Assembly (NCBI GenBank): GCA_002748835.1
Contig: PDTL01000020.1
Location: 27,211 to 91,210, forward strand
Reading direction: 5' to 3'
Length of the DNA: 64,000 nucleotides
Source: Deltaproteobacteria bacterium
GTDB lineage: Bacteria > Desulfobacterota > Desulfobacteria > Desulfobacterales > GCA-2748835
Part shown: piece by piece, positions 9,318 to 15,387 of the stretch
Numbering within the stretch: the stretch's first letter is position 1
How the letters are laid out: every line of letters starts with the position of its first letter
The notes under the pieces: model-generated
Database searches by the model: none
What the model saw: the letters and a program-made list of their open reading frames with translations, nothing else
What the model was told of the DNA's origin: nothing
Translations under genes and position numbers: made by a program

Positions 9318-10909
9318 TCTGTCCCCATTTCTTTGGCCAGCTTGAACTGGAAACTGTCGGTCAATGCCTGCCAGCTGGCTTCGATAATATCTTCAGATAC
9401 CCCCACGGTGCTCCAGATCTCATCCGCGTCCCGTGTGGTGATCAGGACCCGCACCTTTGCGGAGGTGCCGTCCCGTCCGTCCATGACCCGCACCTTGTAA
9501 TCGATGAGATGCATGGTGTCAAACCGGCCCGGGAAAAACATGTTGAGTCCCTTACGCAAGGCGTTGTCCAGGGCGCTGACTGGTCCGTGCCCCTCGTCTG
9601 CCGTGATCTCCTCCTGATCATTCACCGCAAGCTTGATGGTGGCATAGGAATGACAGGCGCTGTCTGTATCCCGTTCCGAGCCGATACGAAAGGATTTGAG
9701 TTCAAAGTAGGGGGAGAACTGCCCGGTCACCTTTTCCATGAAAATTTTAAACGAACCGTCCGCCACGTCAAACTGGTAGCCTTCCTGTTCAAGCCGTTTG
9801 ATCTCTTCCACAATCTTCCGGCTGTCAGCACCGGCGTCGTCCAGGTCGATCCCGAGTTCTTTGGCCTTGTACTCCACATTGCTCTTGCCGGAAAGATCGG
9901 ACATGAGCACCCGCTGGGCGTTGCCTACCCGCTCGGGCGGGATATGTTCGTAGGCCCGGGATTCCTTCATGACCGCAGAAACGTGTACCCCGCCCTTGTG
10001 GGCAAAGGCGCTTTTTCCGACAAAGGGCCGGCTGGCAAGGGGGATCATGTTGGCGGTTTCACTGACAAACCGGGAAACCTTCCTGATTTTTGTCAGGTTA
10101 TCGTCGGAGATGCAGGTTTTATCCGGCATTTTCAGGGCGATGATGGGGATAATGGAGGTGAGATCCGCGTTCCCGCAGCGCTCGCCGTAGCCGTTAATGG
10201 TTCCCTGGACCATGGTGGCGCCGGTGCGTACGGCTTCGATGGTGTTGGCCACGGCCAGACCGCTGTCATTGTGGGTATGGATGCCGATGGCCGGCAGGAC
10301 ACCGGTGCGTTTTTTCAGTTCGGTTTTTACGTCATCAATGATGTCGACCACTTCACTGGGAAGGGAGCCGCCGTTGGTGTCGCATAAAACCAGAAACGCG
10401 GCCCCGCCTTCCTGGGCCGCTGCCAGGGTGTCGATGGCATAATTCCGGTTGTCCTTGTATCCGTCGAAAAAATGTTCGGCATCATAGATCACTTCACGTC
10501 CCTGGCTTTTCAGATAGGCGACCGATTCGTAGATCATGGTCCGGTTTTCTTCCAGGGTGTTGTTCATGATGGTTTGCACATGCAGATCCCAGGTTTTTCC
10601 AAAGATAGTGATCACCGGCGCTTCGGACGCAATCAGGGCCTGTATGTTGGGATCCTCCGCCGTGTTGGTGCCCGGTTTCCGGGTGGCGCCGAACGCTGCC
10701 AGTTTTGCCTGGGAGAACGTAACCTCCTTTGCCAGCTCGAAGAACTGCATGTCACGGGGGTTGGATCCGGGCCAGCCGCCTTCAATGTAATGCATACCAA
10801 AGTCATCGAGGCGCATGGCGATTTTAAGTTTTTCTTCTGCGGTAAAGCTGATGTTTTCTCCCTGGGTGCCGTCACGCAGGGTGGTGTCATATAGCCATAT
10901 AAAATCCAT
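9314..10909 (-). CDS. cimA: Citramalate synthase
   Basis: A 531-residue member of the HMGL-like/isopropylmalate synthase family. 'YDTTLRDGTQGENISF' at residues 7-22 with 'GEN' in place of LeuA's 'EQSPG' and 'YIEGGWPGSNPRD' are hallmarks of citramalate synthases, which join pyruvate and acetyl-CoA to give (R)-citramalate, the threonine-independent entry to isoleucine. 'GIHTHNDSGLAVAN' supplies metal ligands; a C-terminal LeuA-type regulatory domain follows (from about residue 400). The start at 10909 has GAGGAG 9 bases upstream. Together with ilvD/B/N and leuA it completes an operon for all three branched-chain amino acids, which supports citramalate rather than homocitrate synthase. A terminator-like hairpin lies in the 158-base gap to ilvN. 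Confidence 0.9.
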   Translation of the reverse strand: MDFIWLYDTTLRDGTQGENISFTAEEKLKIAMRLDDFGMHYIEGGWPGSNPRDMQFFELAKEVTFSQAKLAAFGATRKPGTNTAEDPNIQALIASEAPVITIFGKTWDLHVQTIMNNTLEENRTMIYESVAYLKSQGREVIYDAEHFFDGYKDNRNYAIDTLAAAQEGGAAFLVLCDTNGGSLPSEVVDIIDDVKTELKKRTGVLPAIGIHTHNDSGLAVANTIEAVRTGATMVQGTINGYGERCGNADLTSIIPIIALKMPDKTCISDDNLTKIRKVSRFVSETANMIPLASRPFVGKSAFAHKGGVHVSAVMKESRAYEHIPPERVGNAQRVLMSDLSGKSNVEYKAKELGIDLDDAGADSRKIVEEIKRLEQEGYQFDVADGSFKIFMEKVTGQFSPYFELKSFRIGSERDTDSACHSYATIKLAVNDQEEITADEGHGPVSALDNALRKGLNMFFPGRFDTMHLIDYKVRVMDGRDGTSAKVRVLITTRDADEIWSTVGVSEDIIEASWQALTDSFQFKLAKEMGTE

Positions 10910-10950
10910 CGCAGGCTCCTCTAAGGCTAACCTTGATAGGGGGGATGGGT

Positions 10951-11061
10951 AAAAAAAATCACCGGCCAGGCAACTTGATCAGGATGTGCGCGTGGCCGAT
11001 GAAAAAAAAGGTCCGGATACAGACGCCGGATGTAGCCGGCAGCGGGTGAATGCTGCCGGCT
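10951..11061 (-). promoter_or_regulatory. Tandem hairpins with U-tracts between ilvN and cimA
   Basis: In the 158-base gap, reading the minus strand, there is first a perfect 10-base stem (11052-11061 with 11034-11043, arms AGCCGGCAGC and GCTGCCGGCT, 8-base loop). A short TCCGG/CCGGA hairpin with a run of eight U follows near 11003-11030. Then comes a 9-base stem (CATCGGCCA at 10993-11001 with TGGCCGGTG at 10960-10968, one G-U pair, 24-base loop), immediately followed by eight U (10951-10958). The last has the form of an intrinsic terminator inside the operon. I infer partial termination or a second control point ahead of cimA-leuA; long loop and weak stem make full termination doubtful. Confidence 0.45.
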
Positions 11062-11067
11062 GCCACT

Positions 11068-11562
11068 TTATCTTTTCGATTCCCGGGACAGGGCGATACT
11101 CCCGGTCCGTGCCACTTCCTTGATACCCATGGGTGCCAGCAGGGTGAGAATGGCTTTGAGCTTGTCCTCATCACCGGTGATCTCGATCATGTAATGATCC
11201 AGACTCACGTCAACGATCTTGCAGCGGAAAATGTCCACAATACGGAGAATCTCCGCGCGAAGCTCCGGCCTGGCGTTTACCTTGATCAGGGCCAGTTCGC
11301 GCAGCACGTAATCGGTACCCGTCAGATCGTGCACTGTGATGACGTTGATCAGCTTATGCAGCTGCTTGGTGATCTGCTCGATAACAGGTTCCGAGCAGAT
11401 CGTGACCAGGGTGACCCTGGAAATGCCGGCATCATCGGTTTCCGCGACGCTCAGGGAGTCGATGTTAAAGCCCCGGCCGGAAAAAAGACCGGTGATCCGG
11501 GAGAGCACCCCCGGTTCGTTGTCAACCAGTATGGAAAGGACATATTTGCGTTCTTCAAGCAT
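11068..11562 (-). CDS. ilvN: Acetolactate synthase small (regulatory) subunit
   Basis: A 164-residue protein with the ACT-domain signature of IlvN/IlvH: 'VLSILVDNEPGVLSRITGLF' at residues 8-27 and 'RGFNIDSLSVAETDD' next, followed by the second, C-terminal domain ('IVDVSLDHYMIEITGDEDKL'). This subunit activates the catalytic IlvB subunit and confers valine feedback inhibition. Length is that of the long IlvH type. Its ATG at 11562 is 27 bases after the ilvB stop, with a GAGGAACTG ribosome site, so the two subunits are co-translated. After its stop the transcript contains several hairpins before cimA. Confidence 0.95.
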   Translation of the reverse strand: MLEERKYVLSILVDNEPGVLSRITGLFSGRGFNIDSLSVAETDDAGISRVTLVTICSEPVIEQITKQLHKLINVITVHDLTGTDYVLRELALIKVNARPELRAEILRIVDIFRCKIVDVSLDHYMIEITGDEDKLKAILTLLAPMGIKEVARTGSIALSRESKR

Positions 11563-11589
11563 GAGCAGTTCCTCGCGTGATGTGAAGAG

Positions 11590-13278
11590 TTAAACCAGCA
11601 GCATTTCCGTAACAGCCGCACCCGCCGGTACCATGGGATAAACGCATTCCTCACGGTCGACAATGAATTCCATGATGACGGTACCCGGACGGGACAGACC
11701 GTCTTTGAGCACCCCTTCCACTTCGGCGGGCCGGGTCGCCCGCAGACCGGTCGCCCCGTAGGCTTCGGCCAGTTTGATAAAATCCGGCGCATGCTCCATG
11801 GGCGTGCTCGCATAGCGTTTGTCATAGAAGAGTTCCTGCCACTGGCGGACCATGCCGAGGAACTGATTGTTCAGGATCACGATTTTCACCGGCAGGTTGT
11901 ACTGGATGAGGGTGGCCAGCTCCTGGATGTTCATCTGGATACTGCCGTCACCGGCCACATCCACAACCAGGGCATCCGGGCAGGCCGCTTTTGCGCCCAG
12001 TGCCGCCGGCAGACCAAAGCCCATAACGCCCAGACCGCCGGAGGTGATAAAGTGGCTCGGCTTGTTCAGATGATAATACTGGGCGGCCCACATCTGATTC
12101 TGGCCAACTTCCGTGGTGATAATGGCGTTGCCTTCCGTCACTTCATACAGCTTTTCAACCACATACTGGGGCTTGATCACATCGTCGGTCTGGTGGTAGC
12201 CCAGGTTGTTCTTTTCTTTCCACGACTGGATCTGTGCAAACCAGGGGGCGCGTGCGCTGGCCAGATCCCCCATATCGGTAGTCTCCATCATTTTGTTGAT
12301 GATGGAAAGCGTGGCCTTGCAATCCCCGACAATGGGCACTTCGACCGGAATGTTCTTGTGGATCGAGGTAGGGTCGATGTCGATCTGGACAATTTTCGCG
12401 TTGGGCAGAAAATCGCTGATTTTACCGGTCACCCGGTCATCGAACCGGACACCCACCGCGATCATCAGGTCGCATTCGCCGGTGCACATATTGGCCCGAT
12501 AGGTGCCGTGCATGCCGATCATGCCCAGCCACAGGGGATCATCCCCCGGATACGCGCCCAATCCCATCAGGGAAGAGGTGACCGGAATCTGCGCTTTCCG
12601 GGCCAGGGTGCGGAGTTCATCGGACGCCTGGGACAGACGGACCCCACCGCCGGAGAAGATCACCGGTTTTTTCGCTTCCTTTATCATTTCCACCACCCGG
12701 GACAGCTGTTTTTTGTTTGGGGTATAGGTGGGGTTGTAGGTTTTGAGTTCAATATCGATATAGGGGGTGAACTCGTAGGTTTCATTCTGAACGTTCTTGG
12801 GAAGATCAATCAGAACCGGTCCCGGGCGTCCGGAACGGGCGATGTGAAATGCTTCTTTCACGATACGGGCCAGATCTTCAATTCGCTTGACCAGATAGTT
12901 GTGCTTGGTGCAGGGACGGGTGATGCCAACAATATCGACTTCCTGAAACGCGTCGTTGCCGATCAGAGAAGTGGGCACCTGACCGGTGAAGATCACCATG
13001 GGAATGGAGTCCATGTAGGCGGAAGCAATACCGGTAACCGTGTTGGTGGCGCCGGGACCGGAGGTCACCAGCGCAACTCCGACACTTTCCTTGGCGCGTG
13101 CATAGGCGTCTGCCGCATGGATGGCAGCCTGTTCATGACGCACCAGAATGTGGCGGATGTCGGTGTTCATCAGTTCGTCGTAAATGTCGATCACCGCGCC
13201 TCCGGGATAACCGAAGATCGTGTCGACACCCTCTTCCTTGAGGATTTCCATGAGGATTTGTACACCTTTCAGTTTCAT
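11590..13278 (-). CDS. ilvB: Acetolactate synthase large (catalytic) subunit
   Basis: A thiamine-diphosphate enzyme that makes acetolactate from two pyruvates (valine, leucine) or acetohydroxybutyrate (isoleucine). The N-terminal PYR domain has 'FGYPGGAVIDIYDEL' and the catalytic-Glu segment 'LVRHEQAAIHAADAYAR'; the C-terminal PP domain carries the ThDP/Mg motif 'VVDVAGDGSIQMN' followed by 'NNQFLGMVRQWQ'. The open frame extends 38 codons further upstream, but ATG 13278 is chosen because AGGAAGGT lies 5 bases before it and homologues begin at 'MKLKGVQILMEILK'. With this start the protein is 562 residues, the usual length. It is preceded by a 128-base gap after ilvD that holds a large inverted repeat. 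Confidence 0.95.
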   Translation of the reverse strand: MKLKGVQILMEILKEEGVDTIFGYPGGAVIDIYDELMNTDIRHILVRHEQAAIHAADAYARAKESVGVALVTSGPGATNTVTGIASAYMDSIPMVIFTGQVPTSLIGNDAFQEVDIVGITRPCTKHNYLVKRIEDLARIVKEAFHIARSGRPGPVLIDLPKNVQNETYEFTPYIDIELKTYNPTYTPNKKQLSRVVEMIKEAKKPVIFSGGGVRLSQASDELRTLARKAQIPVTSSLMGLGAYPGDDPLWLGMIGMHGTYRANMCTGECDLMIAVGVRFDDRVTGKISDFLPNAKIVQIDIDPTSIHKNIPVEVPIVGDCKATLSIINKMMETTDMGDLASARAPWFAQIQSWKEKNNLGYHQTDDVIKPQYVVEKLYEVTEGNAIITTEVGQNQMWAAQYYHLNKPSHFITSGGLGVMGFGLPAALGAKAACPDALVVDVAGDGSIQMNIQELATLIQYNLPVKIVILNNQFLGMVRQWQELFYDKRYASTPMEHAPDFIKLAEAYGATGLRATRPAEVEGVLKDGLSRPGTVIMEFIVDREECVYPMVPAGAAVTEMLLV

Positions 13279-13350
13279 CTTGACCTTCCTTATTCGCTTC
13301 ATCGTGTTGGTGATGTTTGTCAGCTTCTGTTTGACTGAAACACAGCGTAC

Positions 13351-13407
13351 GCCGTCCGGCCCCCGATGACTGTCCCAGCCGATATCGGGCACTCGCTGCC
13401 GGACGGC
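13351..13407 (-). repeat. Long inverted repeat between ilvD and ilvB
   Basis: GCCGTCCGGC (13351-13360) pairs with GCCGGACGGC (13398-13407), a perfect 10-base stem, and an inner CCCGAT/ATCGGG stem (13362-13367 with 13384-13389) continues the arm. The outer arm touches the ilvD stop codon. There is no U-tract, so it is not a standard terminator. It may stabilise or process the ilvD message or reduce downstream transcription. Confidence 0.55.
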
Positions 13408-15071
13408 TAGTGCACGACAGCGCCCTCACTGGCCGACGAGACCTGTTTGGCATAGCGTGACATATAGCCCCTGGTGATGCGCGGCGCCGGATGGGTCACG
13501 GCCGCAAGACGCGACGCGATCTCCGTTTCCGGCAGATCCAGGGTGATCGTTTTTGCCGGGATATCGATGATAATGGTGTCGCCTTCCTGGACTGCGGCAA
13601 TGGGGCCGTTGTGCATGGCTTCCGGAGACACATGGCCGATGGACGCGCCGCGGGTACCGCCGGAAAAACGGCCGTCAGTGATCAGGGCCACGTGAGCGTC
13701 CAGCCCCATACCGGCAATGGCGGATGTGGGGGTCAGCATTTCACGCATGCCCGGTCCGCCGCGGGGGCCTTCATATTTAATGACAATGACGTCGCCCTTG
13801 TTGATCTGGTTGTCCATGATGGCCGCAGAAGCCGCCTCTTCAGAGTTAAACACCCGCGCCGGTCCCTGGTGCTGAAGCATGGATTCGAGTACGGCAGACT
13901 GTTTGACCACGCAGCCTTCGGGGGCCAGGTTGCCGAACAGTACGGCAAGGCCGCCCTGGGCGTGATACGGATCTGACAGGGGACGGATGACATCCGGATT
14001 CAGCACACACGCAGACCTGATGTTATCTGCCACGGTCTGGCCTGTGGCGGTGATGCAGGTGGTATCAATCATCCCGCCCTCAGAGAGTACCTTGAGCACG
14101 GCCTGAATGCCGCCGGCATGGTAGAGATCCACGATATGATCCTTGCCGCCCGGGCTTAAGGAACAGAGATGGGGGGTTTTTTCACTCACCTCGTTGATCA
14201 GGGAGAGAGGCACCTCAACGCCAGCTTCGCCGGCAATGGCTTTGAGATGCAGTACGGTATTGGTCGAGCACCCCAGCGCCATATCCACGGCAAGGGCGTT
14301 TCGGAAAGATGCATCAGTCAGAATATCAGAGGGTTTGATGTCTTTTTCCAGCAATTCCATGACTTTCATGCCAGCGAGTTTGGCCAGACGGATGCGGGCG
14401 GAATAAACCGCCGGAATCGTTCCGTTGCCGGGGAGCCCCATGCCGATGGCCTCGGTGAGACAGTTCATGGAGTTGGCCGTGAACATGCCGGCACAGGAAC
14501 CGCAGGTCGGACAGGCGGCATCTTCAATGGACAACAGCGATTCTTCGGTCATTTTACCGGAGGTGACAGCGCCCACCGCTTCAAAGACCGTAATCAGATC
14601 GGATTTTGTGTTTTGCCCCGGATACCGGCCTGGCAGCATGGCCCCGCCGCAGACAACGACGGTGGGAATATCCAGCCGTGCGGCGGCCATGAGCATGCCC
14701 GGCACGATCTTGTCACAGTTGGGAACGCAAACCAGGGCATCAAAGGCATGGGCGGTTGCGGTGACCTCAATGGAGTCGGCAATGAGTTCCCTGCTGCCCA
14801 GGGAATATTTCATGCCCGTATGGTTCATGGCGATACCGTCGCAGACACCGATGGTACTGAACACCATCGGTGTGCCGCCGGCCGCGTAAACACCGGCCTT
14901 GACCGCGTTGACCACCTTGTCGAGGTTGATATGGCCGGGGATAATCTCGTTGGCGGAACTGGCGATACCGATAATCGGCCGCTGGATCTCCGCATCGGTG
15001 TATCCCATGGATTTGAGCAGGGATCGATGGGGGGCGCGGGCGATCCCTTTTTTCATGTTGTCGCTTTTCAT
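13407..15071 (-). CDS. ilvD: Dihydroxy-acid dehydratase
   Basis: A 554-residue enzyme that dehydrates 2,3-dihydroxy-isovalerate and 2,3-dihydroxy-3-methylvalerate, the common penultimate step in valine and isoleucine synthesis. Iron-sulfur cluster cysteines are visible in '[19 protein letters not shown]' and '[16 protein letters not shown]'; '[15 protein letters not shown]' near the C-terminus and '[12 protein letters not shown]' are family signatures. ATG 15071 has GGGAG 7 bases upstream. It is the first structural gene after the leader-peptide attenuator; the intrinsic terminator ends only about 15 bases before the start codon, so its expression depends directly on read-through. Confidence 0.95.
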   Translation of the reverse strand: MKSDNMKKGIARAPHRSLLKSMGYTDAEIQRPIIGIASSANEIIPGHINLDKVVNAVKAGVYAAGGTPMVFSTIGVCDGIAMNHTGMKYSLGSRELIADSIEVTATAHAFDALVCVPNCDKIVPGMLMAAARLDIPTVVVCGGAMLPGRYPGQNTKSDLITVFEAVGAVTSGKMTEESLLSIEDAACPTCGSCAGMFTANSMNCLTEAIGMGLPGNGTIPAVYSARIRLAKLAGMKVMELLEKDIKPSDILTDASFRNALAVDMALGCSTNTVLHLKAIAGEAGVEVPLSLINEVSEKTPHLCSLSPGGKDHIVDLYHAGGIQAVLKVLSEGGMIDTTCITATGQTVADNIRSACVLNPDVIRPLSDPYHAQGGLAVLFGNLAPEGCVVKQSAVLESMLQHQGPARVFNSEEAASAAIMDNQINKGDVIVIKYEGPRGGPGMREMLTPTSAIAGMGLDAHVALITDGRFSGGTRGASIGHVSPEAMHNGPIAAVQEGDTIIIDIPAKTITLDLPETEIASRLAAVTHPAPRITRGYMSRYAKQVSSASEGAVVH

Positions 15072-15086
15072 TTACACTCCCTGAAT

Positions 15087-15127
15087 AAAAAAACCGTTAT
15101 CAGTTCGGGTTGACTGATAACGGTTTT
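15087..15127 (-). terminator. ilv attenuator terminator
   Basis: On the minus strand, AAAACCGTTATCAGT pairs perfectly with ACTGATAACGGTTTT (15113-15127 with 15090-15104; 15 base pairs, 8-base loop) and is followed by a run of U ending at 15087. It sits between the leader peptide (stop at 15162) and ilvD (start at 15071). The position and the competing arm at 15156-15165 mark it as a regulated terminator. Confidence 0.9.
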
Positions 15128-15155
15128 GGGTGTTGAGCCGATTAGGGGTTAAAAG

Positions 15156-15165
15156 CCATTATCAA
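15156..15165 (-). promoter_or_regulatory. Antiterminator arm over the leader stop codon
   Basis: The minus-strand segment TTGATAATGG includes the leader peptide's TGA stop (15162-15164). It can pair over 10 bases (two G-U) with CCGTTATCAG, the 5' arm of the terminator at 15113-15127. A ribosome that reaches the stop would cover this arm and allow termination; a ribosome stalled at upstream Ile/Val/Leu codons would leave it free and prevent termination. Confidence 0.75.
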
Positions 15166-15257
15166 TCTTCAGGCTCGTGGAGGGGAAGGAGAATACTACC
15201 CACCACGGGGATGATAAACACGGAAATAAGCGGATTGATAGCTTTTAACGACTTCAT
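15162..15257 (-). CDS. ilv operon leader peptide (attenuator)
   Basis: A 31-codon open frame, ATG 15257 to TGA 15162. Thirteen of its 31 residues are branched-chain: five Ile, five Leu and three Val, grouped in the middle as 'PLISVFIIPVVGSILLPL', then a charged tail 'HEPED'. An A-rich leader with AAGG precedes the start. It lies between a good promoter and a strong terminator directly ahead of ilvD. Established precedent: ilvGMEDA and ilvBN leader peptides of enteric bacteria sense charged tRNA in the same way. Here the control codons end about 15 bases before the antiterminator arm, which is the distance a stalled ribosome would leave open. The peptide itself is not expected to have another function. 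Confidence 0.85.
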   Translation of the reverse strand: MKSLKAINPLISVFIIPVVGSILLPLHEPED

Positions 15258-15287
15258 TTTTAACCTTTTTTACTTTTTGGAATGCCA

Positions 15288-15317
15288 TTATTAGCAATGG
15301 TACCATCCCCTTGTCAA
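15288..15317 (-). promoter_or_regulatory. Sigma-70-type promoter of the ilv operon
   Basis: On the minus strand a perfect -35 hexamer TTGACA (15312-15317) is followed after 18 bases by TAATAA (15288-15293). Transcription would begin near 15280, about 25 bases before the leader-peptide ATG at 15257. No competing promoter of this quality is seen nearer to ilvD. Confidence 0.75.
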
Positions 15318-15387
15318 GTCTTTTTTTCAGGATTCGAGGCAGGCGGCTGTTTTTTCTGCAGGTCAATTCGCGTGTTGGAGGCCGGCA

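Noticed and set aside
11791..13338. 515-codon open frame on the plus strand opposite ilvB
   Set aside because: It is an antisense shadow: ilvB on the minus strand has full thiamine-enzyme motifs, while this frame has His/Gly/Asn-rich composition and no family match.
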